The position numbers and the translations under genes are program-made. This document shows, one piece after another, positions 1-7,658 of a DNA stretch of 64,000 nucleotides. Under the pieces are notes generated by a model, which was not told where the DNA came from, searched no databases, and worked only from the letters and a program-made list of their open reading frames with translations. Where the stretch lies: positions 124,001 through 188,000 of the forward strand of contig NZ_AYYR01000043.1 of assembly GCF_001435975.1 (NCBI RefSeq). The letters run 5' to 3'. Source of the DNA: Secundilactobacillus collinoides DSM 20515 = JCM 1123 (GTDB taxonomy: Bacteria; Bacillota; Bacilli; Lactobacillales; Lactobacillaceae). How positions within the stretch are numbered: the stretch's first letter is position 1; each line of letters begins with the position of its first letter.

Positions 1-885
1 TTACAATTGTATGATGCTAATACAAATGTAGTGATTTCACGGGTTCCCAAAGCGTCTGCTACTGATACCTATGATTTAGACTTTTCAGGTGCTAATGCTG
101 AGCATATGTATCTATTAAATATGGGGCATGGGCAAACCTTTGAGTATTTCACGCATAAAGGTTTGGATTACTGGTGGATTGTTACAAAGGGGGATGGCAC
201 TACAGAAAACTGGGGGACGCAAGTTGGACGTATTCAATTTGAGGCCAATACAGAAGCTTCAACGCCATATAATGGAAATACCACGATTACTCGTCTGTCA
301 AGTGTTAGCAGTGCAACAACGAGCGGTAGCGCATATGGAAAGATTCACCGGGTTGAGGCAGCACTATCCACTACCAATGATTCAAATCGGTTGCTACTTA
401 TTGCCGGAATTGATACTGATTTAATGGGTCATTTTACCCTGTACGACAATGAAAAGGTGAATAATTTACTTGATACAGTTGACGCTGAACATGGCAACTA
501 TTCTTGTGGTGATTTAACCTCAGCTTTGGCAAGTGATCCGATTAGAGAAATCAAAAATATTACCAATGGTGCGTTACTCAATGATTCGGTTCAAGGGTTT
601 GACATTTCTGATGGCCGTGCAATTTATATCTCTGGTGGTCAGGCTAAAGGTGACAATCATGCGACACAGGACACGCCTGCAATTTCTAAGTATTATTGGG
701 GCACTGAATCGCTAGTACAAAATAGTCTTTATAATACAAATTGGTCTTCACAAAACATTGAAACAGAGGGTGTTCAAATTTCTTCTGATCTGTACGTTGG
801 TATTTCGTATCACCAAACAATGTCACCTTATTCAACTGAACAGAATCGTATTTACCGAACTGATAAGAGTTTATGGGATGAATAG
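1..885 (+). CDS. Helveticin-J-family class III bacteriocin, 5' partial (hel1)
   Basis: The open frame runs from the first base of the window, so the N-terminus is missing. The visible part lines up with the two complete paralogues downstream: a GHGQ segment (codons around 40), a TQVGRIQF segment, RVEAALS, DSVQGFDISDGRAIYISGG and a terminal ETEGVQI-LYVGIS block. These recurring blades are typical of helveticin J, a large heat-labile bacteriocin of lactobacilli that kills related species; the exact mode of killing is not settled. Compared with the complete copies, about 40 residues are missing. It ends at TAG before a strong bidirectional terminator and faces a convergent secreted protein gene. 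The family assignment is confident; killing activity is inferred. Confidence 0.85.
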   Translation, partial: LQLYDANTNVVISRVPKASATDTYDLDFSGANAEHMYLLNMGHGQTFEYFTHKGLDYWWIVTKGDGTTENWGTQVGRIQFEANTEASTPYNGNTTITRLSSVSSATTSGSAYGKIHRVEAALSTTNDSNRLLLIAGIDTDLMGHFTLYDNEKVNNLLDTVDAEHGNYSCGDLTSALASDPIREIKNITNGALLNDSVQGFDISDGRAIYISGGQAKGDNHATQDTPAISKYYWGTESLVQNSLYNTNWSSQNIETEGVQISSDLYVGISYHQTMSPYSTEQNRIYRTDKSLWDE

Positions 886-894
886 ACATATAAT

Positions 895-930
895 TAAAAG
901 GCACCTACCAATTGGTAGGTGTCTTTTAAT
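895..930. terminator. Bidirectional terminator between hel1 and the secreted wall-module gene
   Basis: A perfect inverted repeat (GCACCTACCAA / TTGGTAGGTGT, 901-922) is flanked by AAAAG on the left and CTTTTAA on the right. It can therefore end transcripts from both convergent genes. Confidence 0.85.
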
Positions 931-934
931 TACA

Positions 935-1744
935 TTAAGCCGTGGGTTTAAGTAACAATACCAGCGCAGACCCAAAGTACTTTGAAGTTGAAGGATAAGC
1001 TGATACCGCAATGTGCCATCCAGAAAAGTCGTTAATTGTTTTTCCCTTAATGAGTGAGTAGAATACTTGGCCTTTATCTTTCAACTGTGCGGTTAAGTTC
1101 TCAGTTAACAGTTGTTTTGAATAAGCAGCATATGAGATCTTACCAGCCTTTAATTCCGATAATAACGTTGCATTATCAAAGTAATCAAAGCCAAGCATCG
1201 CAAAGTTTGACTGTTCATTCTTTGGTAACGCTTCTTGCATATTTGCATAGACGTCGCCATCATGAGCAATGTTGCTATCAGCAATTTTTTGAAGACTAGC
1301 ATCATATACTGTACCTGGTAATACAGTCATGACCTGCTTTACAATTTCTGCTTCAGACAGTGACGCCCTTGTTGGAGTTGCTGATGACTTGTAGGCACCC
1401 TTGATTAAATAGTTGCGCCAAACATATCCGCTAACTGAGTTACTTTTATTTTGGATATAGTAGAAAATTCCGGTTTTTTTACCATTAGTTAATTTAACGC
1501 TTTTTTTTACGTACCAAGTTGTACGTGGATAGTTTTTTAAGTTATGAAGTTTCTTCGTCAGTGTGCTGTTCCACATGTAGACACTCTTAGTTGCGTTTTT
1601 AGCATGATAGGTCGGGGTTGATTTGGCATAGCTTTTTGTTGTAACTGTTCGGTAGGCAGTACTGGCTGAAACGTTTTGCGTTGTGAATCCTAAGTATAAG
1701 ACGAAACTCGCAAGAGCGAGCCCGGCAATAAGTGCTTTTTTCAT
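935..1744 (-). CDS. Secreted wall-module protein, partner of hel1
   Basis: Predicted 269-residue exported protein of unknown function. The start chosen is the ATG at 1744 because AGAGAGGA lies 8 bases upstream and the N-terminus then begins MKKALIAG, a good Sec signal (positive end, hydrophobic core, VSAS cleavage region). A module at about residues 45-125 reads YHAKNATKSVYMWN, HNLKNYP, TTWY, then GYVWRNYLIKG. The same module recurs in four other genes or remnants in this window and resembles cell-wall-associated repeats of lactobacilli. The C-terminal half ends in a short hydrophobic LVLLLKPTA strand. It is convergent with hel1 and shares its terminator. It could be a wall-bound partner, immunity factor or unrelated surface protein. 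Confidence 0.75.
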   Translation of the reverse strand: MKKALIAGLALASFVLYLGFTTQNVSASTAYRTVTTKSYAKSTPTYHAKNATKSVYMWNSTLTKKLHNLKNYPRTTWYVKKSVKLTNGKKTGIFYYIQNKSNSVSGYVWRNYLIKGAYKSSATPTRASLSEAEIVKQVMTVLPGTVYDASLQKIADSNIAHDGDVYANMQEALPKNEQSNFAMLGFDYFDNATLLSELKAGKISYAAYSKQLLTENLTAQLKDKGQVFYSLIKGKTINDFSGWHIAVSAYPSTSKYFGSALVLLLKPTA

Positions 1745-1949
1745 AGGTACCATCCTCTCTCTATAATTGAATTTTAACATAGGTAACTGCCAAAAACATG
1801 GCTTTTTAGATTTTCCCTGTGGTCCTGTGGTCCGTTTGACAACATAACTCTTAATTACTTAAACCGAATAAATGATTTCTGTCAATTAAAATAGATTTAT
1901 CTATTTCGTACTGTGTTGTTTGTAACAGTGATTATATGTTCAAAAATCA

Positions 1950-1990
1950 AAAGCGTTTCTAAGCACATGATTTATGCTTAGAAACGCTTT
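1950..1990 (-). terminator. Terminator of the lysis cassette
   Basis: A perfect 16-bp stem (AAAGCGTTTCTAAGCA, 1950-1965, with 1975-1990) is followed on the minus strand by a T-rich tract. It begins 5 bases past the holin stop codon and closes the activator-endolysin-holin operon. Confidence 0.9.
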
Positions 1991-1994
1991 GGTA

Positions 1995-2360
1995 TTAATT
2001 GTTCGTTGTCTGATCCGCCCGTTTATACTCCTGGTAGGCCTTCTCAACCTTAGCGGATACCGTTTCATCAGTCAGCTGTAAGCCCAAAATCGTCAGCTTA
2101 TTATTGACGAATCGAATCGCTTCTGTTTTACGTTCGTCGTTGGTCATTTCGGCCATAATAGCGAGTTCCGGCACGATTGCACTGGCTAAATTATCCGCAA
2201 TGGTCAGCGTCTGAACCTTAATGTCAGTATCACTGTCCTGGATCTTACTTTGAATGAGTGGATGAATCAATCGATACAAAACAACTGTCAGTGAGATCAA
2301 AAACGTTATCAGTCCTGTTGAGTCCGCCCACTGCAGCCACTCAGAAATTTCCTGCCACAT
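1995..2360 (-). CDS. Phage holin, LLH family
   Basis: 121-residue protein with one N-terminal membrane segment (GLITFLISLTVVLYRLIHPLI, about residues 16-36) followed by a charged, mostly helical tail (DNLASAIVPELAIMAEM, KTEAIRFVNNKL). This architecture matches the LLH-type phage holins of lactobacilli, which form lethal membrane lesions that let an endolysin reach the wall. It is the last gene of a three-gene unit, 31 bases after the endolysin. No other phage structural or replication gene is present nearby, so this looks like a retained lysis module rather than a prophage. The family call is from pattern and context. Confidence 0.8.
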   Translation of the reverse strand: MWQEISEWLQWADSTGLITFLISLTVVLYRLIHPLIQSKIQDSDTDIKVQTLTIADNLASAIVPELAIMAEMTNDERKTEAIRFVNNKLTILGLQLTDETVSAKVEKAYQEYKRADQTTNN

Positions 2361-2391
2361 CGTTACACCTCCTACCGTTCAAGTCGTTAAA

Positions 2392-2994
2392 TTAATGGAG
2401 AATACCGGCAAAATCATAGCTAAAATCAACACCTAACTGGTGGCCGTTATTGGTATACTGCCATGCGCCCGCGTCGGGGACACCTGGCTGTGATCCACCG
2501 TAGGCAGCCACCCAGATAGGAACATTGTTAAACAAGTCTTTTTGACGGATACGCCCAGAAGTAAACCAAGAAGCTGAAGCGTAGACACTAAGATGGGTGT
2601 AGCCTTGGCTCATCATGTATTGTAAAAACAAGTTAATGTCGAGCGTCACCTCCTTCATCAATGCGTTATCCTCTACATCTAGCGCACAGTAGGTTGATTG
2701 ATCCAAGCCCAGCGCGGTTAGGTTTTTGACAAACCACTTCGCCTCATTCACCGGATCAACGGTCCCGAACTTGCCGGAATTAGCTTTAAAGTAGTGGTAG
2801 GCGCCCACACTCTGAAAAACAGTTAAGCCGTTAGTGACTTGATTTCCTGCTTTGGGATTCACATAGGCATCACCATTCTCAGACCCTTCAGTGAGTTTGA
2901 TCATAACGCCCTGTGCATACCGGGCAAGTTGCGTCATAAAGGCGAGTGAATCGTCTTGGTGACTGGAAATATCTGCAATTTCGTCATAGGTCAT
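2392..2994 (-). CDS. GH25 lysozyme-type endolysin
   Basis: 200-residue glycosyl hydrolase family 25 domain with no signal peptide and no separate wall-binding domain. Diagnostic features are the N-terminal DISSHQ (catalytic-region Asp), the GVMIKLTEGSE strand, GAYHYFKA, the ALDVED acidic motif and the C-terminal WQYTNNG. GH25 muramidases cut the MurNAc-GlcNAc bond of peptidoglycan. The absence of Sec export fits a holin-dependent phage lysin, and the holin gene follows immediately. An AAAGGAG ribosome site precedes the ATG. The enzyme is unusually minimal for a lactobacillar endolysin, since most add SH3 or LysM repeats. Confidence in the fold is high; its role in bacteriocin release is my inference. 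Confidence 0.88.
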   Translation of the reverse strand: MTYDEIADISSHQDDSLAFMTQLARYAQGVMIKLTEGSENGDAYVNPKAGNQVTNGLTVFQSVGAYHYFKANSGKFGTVDPVNEAKWFVKNLTALGLDQSTYCALDVEDNALMKEVTLDINLFLQYMMSQGYTHLSVYASASWFTSGRIRQKDLFNNVPIWVAAYGGSQPGVPDAGAWQYTNNGHQLGVDFSYDFAGILH

Positions 2995-3009
2995 CGAATT
3001 AGCTCCTTT

Positions 3010-3426
3010 CTAATAACTCATTGAACTAGATAGTCCAAGCTGGTCCGCAAGCAGCATCATGAACTGTGCGCGGCGTTTGCTGATGCACGATTTACTCAGG
3101 TGCAGCTGCTGGCCGAGACCTTCGAGGGTCAAGGCTGAGTGACGCTTGAAGTATAATTCGTCAATAATGGTTAGTGTTTCTTGGTCGGTATGGGCTAAAC
3201 AATAGGCAACACAGGCTTCGTTGAGCCGAAGTTGAACCAAGCGCTCATCCAATTCAGTTGTGAGTTTCATGTTTTTTTGAAGTTGCTTGGCAGTTTTACT
3301 TGCGATTCCCTGGTCGCAAATGTCTGCTGTGTAGGTAATCTGACACTGACGCTTATTAATGTAGTCATCAGTTATCGGATAATCCCGTAAAATATCTTCT
3401 AAAAAAGTGAACGTTCCAGTTCTCAT
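3010..3426 (-). CDS. ArpU/RinA-like phage late-gene activator
   Basis: 138-residue protein whose C-terminal half has a sigma-70 region-4-like helix-turn-helix: LTIIDELYFKRHS, then ALTLEGLGQQLHLSKSCISKRR. Small proteins of this build (ArpU, RinA, DUF722 types) control late transcription in phages of Gram-positive bacteria and commonly lie near lysis or packaging genes. It is the first gene of the cassette, 15 bases before the endolysin. The ATG at 3426 is preferred (AAGGA 8 bases upstream); another ATG lies at 3435. In a cassette lacking all other phage genes it is the likely switch for endolysin and holin, possibly acting on its own promoter. The exact family is uncertain. Confidence 0.65.
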   Translation of the reverse strand: MRTGTFTFLEDILRDYPITDDYINKRQCQITYTADICDQGIASKTAKQLQKNMKLTTELDERLVQLRLNEACVAYCLAHTDQETLTIIDELYFKRHSALTLEGLGQQLHLSKSCISKRRAQFMMLLADQLGLSSSMSY

Positions 3427-3507
3427 CGTAATCATCCTTCCCTAAACAAACGCTCTGTTATCAGCATCCGTGAAGCGTTTTGAAAATGATTACTCCTAGT
3501 GGGTACA

Positions 3508-3657
3508 GTGAGATTAATGTTGAAAAACATAGAAAGCTAGCTTTTTCGGCCACCACGTAAGCGCTAACAGAAAGTCCCCTAAACTTACTGTAACGTTTCG
3601 TAATCGGATGATATTAATCTCACCCTTAGCATACAATACATAAGACACCGTGTTCAA
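3508..3657 (-). promoter_or_regulatory. Lysis-cassette promoter and inverted operator pair
   Basis: On the minus strand TTGAAC (3652-3657) and TATGCT (3628-3633), 18 bases apart, form a good promoter. An 11-base motif GTGAGATTAAT overlaps the expected start site (3613-3623). Its exact inverse copy lies 94 bases further into the leader (3508-3518). This could be a looping operator or a leader RNA stem. A cre-like sequence with one mismatch (ACGTAAGCGCTAACA, 3555-3569) lies between the two copies. Confidence 0.55.
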
Positions 3658-3820
3658 TGATTTATTATAGATTCATTAAATAAAAACCATTTAACGATTA
3701 TATAATAATACAAATAGTCTTTGAAATATTTCGAGTTTTTTTCTGATTTGATGATAATGAGCAGTGGTTTACTAGTTTTTTTAAGGCATTAACGCTTAAA
3801 AGAGAAAATCTAATTTTAAA

Positions 3821-3870
3821 AAGCAGTTGCCAGCCAACGCTGATTTATCAGCGTTGGCTGGCAACTGCTT
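3821..3870. repeat. Perfect 23-bp inverted repeat ahead of hel2
   Basis: Arms 3821-3843 and 3848-3870 are exact complements (AAGCAGTTGCCAGCCAACG...) around a TTTA loop. The left flank is AAAA, so on the minus strand it reads like a terminator, yet no minus-strand gene lies to the right. The right arm ends where sequence shared with the hel3 leader begins, which marks a recombination boundary. Confidence 0.8.
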
Positions 3871-3992
3871 CGAAGTGAATTATTGATTTAGCATCTCGGA
3901 AATAAAATGGAAACATAGGAAATGTGAATGATATTAGTATGAAACTTGTAATCGCCGGTGGTTATAAAAAATAATGAATAGAGGTAATAATT
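3869..3992 (+). promoter_or_regulatory. hel2 leader, near-identical to the hel3 leader
   Basis: About 124 bases in front of hel2 match 6527-6649 in front of hel3 almost base for base (TTCGAAGTGAATTATT, then GGAAACATAGGAAATGTGA, then AATCGCCGGTG, and the site AGAGGTAATAATT). Conservation stops abruptly at the left edge. The two genes are probably co-regulated through this block. I could not place a convincing -35/-10 pair. Confidence 0.6.
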
Positions 3993-4949
3993 ATGGCAAC
4001 TGCAAATCTGGAGTATACATTAATCAATTTACCAACAAACTCTTCTGGTCATCAAAATGTGGTCCAAAAAGTATATGTAGGTACTAGTAACATCTACGCA
4101 TTACAACAATTTGGTAATGACTCTGTTATTTCTCGAGCAGCTTTGACTGGAACAACAATTGATTTTTCAGCTGCGGGAAATGATAAGATGACTTTAAAGA
4201 ATACTGGTCATGCACAGACACTTGATTGGTATAGTTATAATGGCAACGACTACTTTTTGGTTGCTATTGATCCAAAAGCAAATGAACCAGGTAGCGATAA
4301 AGAATGGGCTACACAACTTGGACGGATTCAATATTCTGCAACTACAATTGAAGATTATACTGATATTGAACGTTTTGCTGAAGTTAATTATAACAATTAT
4401 AGTGGTTCTTCAATTGGGACTACTTTACGTGTCGAGGGTGCTATTTCAACCAGTCGCGAGTATATGTTGATGACTACGATTCGAATTAGTGATCATCATG
4501 CTCGCTTAACGTACTATGACTTGCAAAAGGCAAACAAGGCGTTGGATGATCAAATTGCACTTGGCAAGAACTACGTCTCATGTACAAATTCAGAAATGAA
4601 GGCCGCAGCTGGGAGTGATAGTCACTCATGGGAAACCTCTGGGTCTTTGTATAGAATGACACCAAACGATTCAGTTCAAGGGATTGACTTATCTGATGGA
4701 GAAGCAATTTATGTAAGTAGTGGTAATGTTGGTGAAACGCCGGCAATTGATAAGTCTAGTTGGAATGGGACTTTCACTCCTGTCACCTTTGCAACTTCGC
4801 AATTTCCAGGTTCGTATGTCGAGACTGAGGGTGTTCAAATTAAGGATGTATTATATCTTGGTATTTCAACGCATCTAAATGATAGCTCAGGCACTGATAA
4901 TTATACAACAGGTAACTATGTATATTCGGTTTCGAAGGATAACTGGTAA
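3993..4949 (+). CDS. Helveticin-J-family class III bacteriocin (hel2)
   Basis: Complete 318-residue member of the helveticin J family. It starts MATANLEYTLIN with no signal peptide, as in the family's other cytosolically made members. Recurrent blades are VYVGTSNIYALQQF, the GHAQTLDWYSY segment, ATQLGRIQY, RVEGAIS, DSVQGIDLSDGEAIYVSSG and ETEGVQIKDVLYLGIS. AGAGG lies 9 bases before the ATG. It is expressed from the leader shared with hel3 and ends before a hairpin terminator. Expected role: a secreted or lysis-released protein that kills related bacteria. How it leaves the cell is not shown by its own sequence; the adjacent divergent lysis cassette is the obvious candidate. Confidence 0.9.
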   Translation: MATANLEYTLINLPTNSSGHQNVVQKVYVGTSNIYALQQFGNDSVISRAALTGTTIDFSAAGNDKMTLKNTGHAQTLDWYSYNGNDYFLVAIDPKANEPGSDKEWATQLGRIQYSATTIEDYTDIERFAEVNYNNYSGSSIGTTLRVEGAISTSREYMLMTTIRISDHHARLTYYDLQKANKALDDQIALGKNYVSCTNSEMKAAAGSDSHSWETSGSLYRMTPNDSVQGIDLSDGEAIYVSSGNVGETPAIDKSSWNGTFTPVTFATSQFPGSYVETEGVQIKDVLYLGISTHLNDSSGTDNYTTGNYVYSVSKDNW

Positions 4950-4986
4950 CAAAAAGTTAGCTTTTTTAGCACTGATTTAGAGCATT

Positions 4987-5022
4987 ACTAGGTACTCATC
5001 AATATTGGGGTACCTAGTTTTT
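4987..5022 (+). terminator. Terminator after hel2
   Basis: Inverted repeat ACTAGGTAC / GTACCTAGT (4987-4995 with 5010-5018) followed by a T run. Confidence 0.8.
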
Positions 5023-5125
5023 ATGTGTTTAAAAAATTCAGCCTGAGCCTTTTTCCGCATATCTAAATATTTAACATAGCAAAATCTGTGTTATACTAGT
5101 TTCAATCAAAGAGGGAGTGTTAATC

Positions 5126-5764
5126 ATGAGTCATTCAATTGGTAGAAAAATTAGAATCATTGCAGTAATGGTTGCGCTATTCGGAATTGGACTAGTTACT
5201 AATAGCGTCAGTGCACATGCGGCCTACTTCAATTATTATCAGAATAACCAACCTAAAAAATTGCATAAGACGTACACTAGCAAGAAAAGTTATTCAGTAA
5301 AAAAGACATTTACGTTTAACACGAACTATAAGTTAAAGGTCAATAATGTCTATCTTTATCAAGTGTCCAAAAAACATTCTAACTATCCAACTTGGGCCAA
5401 GATAACGGGAACTGCCTATAATAATACTGATAATGGGTATTACCGGTTTGGCGCGATCAGTGCTTTTGACGGCATTGTCACAAATTACGTCGGAGAATTA
5501 TACCCAGTTAGTAGCACAGTTCCAAATCATTTTGCTTTTTCACAAACAACCAGTTTAAGTCCTAAGATGTTTAACATTAAATCTAATGGCACTTATACAG
5601 ATTTCCTCGGTCCTCATAAGTCTGAGAAATTTGAATTGTTACTGCATTCGAAGAAGACAGTGACTAAGCAGGGTGAGACTAGCCTTAGGGTGAATACAAT
5701 TTGCATTAATTCAACTGGTAACTATAACTCAGGGTACGCTTGGGTAAACGTTAATTTAAAGTAG
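5126..5764 (+). CDS. Secreted protein of unknown function downstream of hel2
   Basis: 212-residue exported protein that I do not recognise. The ATG at 5126 is chosen because GAGGGAG sits 8 bases before it. Residues 1-32 form a Sec signal (RKIRIIAVMVALFGIGL, cleavage near AHAA). The mature part is rich in Lys, Tyr, Asn and Ser, as in lactobacillar surface proteins. It has paired YTSKKSY / TNYKLKVNN strands and ends YAWVNVNLK. It lacks the YHA-N-K module of the other secreted genes here. A terminator with a 15-bp perfect stem follows. A decayed copy of its last 20 codons lies at 8545-8604, so this gene's 3' end was once part of a duplicated segment. A role in immunity to hel2 is possible but unproven. 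Confidence 0.65.
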   Translation: MSHSIGRKIRIIAVMVALFGIGLVTNSVSAHAAYFNYYQNNQPKKLHKTYTSKKSYSVKKTFTFNTNYKLKVNNVYLYQVSKKHSNYPTWAKITGTAYNNTDNGYYRFGAISAFDGIVTNYVGELYPVSSTVPNHFAFSQTTSLSPKMFNIKSNGTYTDFLGPHKSEKFELLLHSKKTVTKQGETSLRVNTICINSTGNYNSGYAWVNVNLK

Positions 5765-5774
5765 TTTGATCATT

Positions 5775-5812
5775 AAAAGAGACTGTCCATATGTTTGTGG
5801 ACAGTCTCTTTT
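5775..5812. terminator. Bidirectional terminator, duplicated at 8615-8654
   Basis: Perfect 15-bp stem AAAAGAGACTGTCCA / TGGACAGTCTCTTTT with loop TATGTTTG. It serves both the plus-strand secreted gene and the minus-strand remnant at 5856. Confidence 0.9.
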
Positions 5813-5855
5813 AATTGGTTTAATTCGATTAAATAATGGGTGATATGACGGCTAA

Positions 5856-6524
5856 TTACTTTTCAATACCGGTTATGAATCCTTGTTCCATCATGCCATC
5901 TGCCCAGGAGTGAAACGTGAAGTTGTTAATGTAAATACCGATGACGAGTTTTTGGTTCCGTACACTAGTGGTATAGCCATTAGCTGCTAAATAAGCTTTG
6001 ATTTTTGTGTACTTTTGGGCATTGGATGACGTGTTTTTCGTATTGAGATACGTATCTAATGAATTAATCCGTTTTATCGATTGGATATTGGTGATGTTAT
6101 AAGTGTTTTTGTTGTACTTTAATGATGCCAGACTTAAATCAAGAGAGAAAGTACTGTTGGGGAATAAGGCAAGTATCTTTCTAGTTAGTGCCTGAGATGG
6201 CGATTTTTTGATATAGGTTTGATACTCTGTTGAATTTCCAGAGTGCATAATATCTTCGTTATTGATCAGCTGGTAATTCGGATTGTGCTCCTTTGTAAGG
6301 TACTTATGCGATACATATCCACCAGCTAACTTAGTATCTTTTTCTGGAGAAATTGGATAGGTATGATAATAAACAGATCTTTGGCCATTATGACTGAAGG
6401 TTGTAATGGCATTAACAGAGTATGTTGTGGCTGGATAGTTTTTTAAGTTATAGCGAACTTTTGTATGGTTTAGATTCCAAACGTAGATGGACTTGCTAAA
6501 GCTTGAAGCATGGACCAGCATTTG
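5856..6524 (-). pseudogene. Truncated secreted wall-module gene lacking its signal peptide
   Basis: The frame is a close paralogue of the intact gene at 8686-9486: same WNLNHTKVRYNLKN core, SPSQALTRK, ALFPNST and an identical end SWADGMMEQGFITGIEK. Homology stops at about 6522, where the codons for LLYHA in the intact gene become MLVHA. The remaining roughly 40 codons, including the signal peptide and ribosome site, have been replaced by the hel3 leader. No ribosome site precedes the ATG at 6521. A transcript would give a non-exported fragment, so I call this a 5'-truncated pseudogene made by the rearrangement that placed hel3 here. Confidence 0.8.
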
Positions 6525-6526
6525 TT

Positions 6527-6649
6527 TCGAAGTGAATTATTAGTTTGATAGCTCAGAAATAAAATGGAAACATAGGAAATGTGAATGATATTAGTATTGA
6601 GATTGTAATCGCCGGTGATTATACAAAATAATGAATAGAGGTAATAATT
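6527..6649 (+). promoter_or_regulatory. hel3 leader, copy of the hel2 leader
   Basis: Nearly identical to 3869-3992, with a few substitutions and small indels (TAGTATTGAGATTGTAATC here against TAGTATGAAACTTGTAATC). The left edge of identity coincides with the truncation point of the neighbouring pseudogene. Confidence 0.6.
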
Positions 6650-7570
6650 ATGGCCGTGACAGCAACAAAATTTGTGACGTTTAGTGGACTGCGATATACA
6701 AATGCAGTTCAAACATTTTATGTGGGAACTACGTATATTTACGCATTACAGCGTATTGACACCGATGCCATTTTAACGCGATGTGATATGACTGGGGCAC
6801 GTATTGATGATATGTATCTGACGAACTTTGGGCATAGTGAAACGCTACAGTGGTTCAGTCATAAAGGAATTTCTTACTTCTGGATTGGCACTAAGGGTGA
6901 ACAAACCTTAATAAGTGAAAATGATACAACTTATTGGGCAACTCAACTTGCTCGAATTACGTACGATCCATCTAAGACTGAGCCTAATGACTATAACTAT
7001 ACAGACGCAACAAGATTATCATCTGTTATCCGTGCCAATTACGATGGCTCATCGTCTGGTAATCTTACTCGGTTTGAAGCAGCTTTATCAAGCGACACAG
7101 ATACACCAAGTAAAAAGCTTGAGTTGTTAGTTCTCTCCATCAATGATGCCTCTCCTCGAATCGGTAATTATACAATTTATGATAATGAGGCTTTGAATGA
7201 TATCTTAGATACGAACGAAGCTGCCAATCAGAAATTTACGTCGTTTCAAGATGTAACTGGTACTGTTTTGGCGTATGCGCCTTTAAACAAATTTCATGCC
7301 TATGGAGAAGTTGCTAACGAATCAATTCAAGGGTTAGAATTTTCAGATGGGCGTGCAATGTACTTTACAAGCGGTAGTAAAACACAGGAAACAAAAATTC
7401 AAAAATCGCTTTGGGAGTTCACCTCCAATGAAGTTCAGACGATATCTGATGGTACTGTCGGTGTTACTGAAACTGAGGGTATTCAGCTAAAAGGTGACGA
7501 TATCTACTTTGCCGTTGCACATTATACAGGGGATTCAGTTTCAGATAACTATAATTTATACGGTTCCTAA
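6650..7570 (+). CDS. Helveticin-J-family class III bacteriocin (hel3)
   Basis: Complete 306-residue family member without a signal peptide (MAVTATKFVTFSGLRY). Blades match hel1 and hel2: TFYVGTTYIYALQRI, FGHSETLQWFSH, ATQLARITY, RFEAALS, ESIQGLEFSDGRAMYFTSG and ETEGIQLKGDDIYFAVA. In the GH-Q signature Gln is replaced by Glu (GHSE), a divergence from the GHGQ and GHAQ of its neighbours. AGAGG precedes the ATG. The three paralogues differ widely in sequence, which fits ancient divergence or separate acquisition, while the leaders of hel2 and hel3 are almost the same. The target range may differ; this cannot be read from sequence. Confidence 0.9.
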   Translation: MAVTATKFVTFSGLRYTNAVQTFYVGTTYIYALQRIDTDAILTRCDMTGARIDDMYLTNFGHSETLQWFSHKGISYFWIGTKGEQTLISENDTTYWATQLARITYDPSKTEPNDYNYTDATRLSSVIRANYDGSSSGNLTRFEAALSSDTDTPSKKLELLVLSINDASPRIGNYTIYDNEALNDILDTNEAANQKFTSFQDVTGTVLAYAPLNKFHAYGEVANESIQGLEFSDGRAMYFTSGSKTQETKIQKSLWEFTSNEVQTISDGTVGVTETEGIQLKGDDIYFAVAHYTGDSVSDNYNLYGS

Positions 7571-7587
7571 ATCTATTTTTAGTTAAT

Positions 7588-7629
7588 TGTATTCAAAAAG
7601 CCTCCCAAGTTGGAGGCTTTTTGAATACA
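7588..7629. terminator. Bidirectional terminator after hel3
   Basis: Perfect 18-bp stem: TGTATTCAAAAAGCCTCC pairs with GGAGGCTTTTTGAATACA around a CAAGTT loop. It serves hel3 and the convergent secreted gene. Confidence 0.95.
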
Positions 7630-7658
7630 GTCATTAATGTTCCAAGGGGACTCAATGA

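Noticed and set aside
1995-3426. Prophage
   Set aside because: Only an activator, an endolysin and a holin are present. No structural, replication, integrase or attachment sequences lie on either side within the window.
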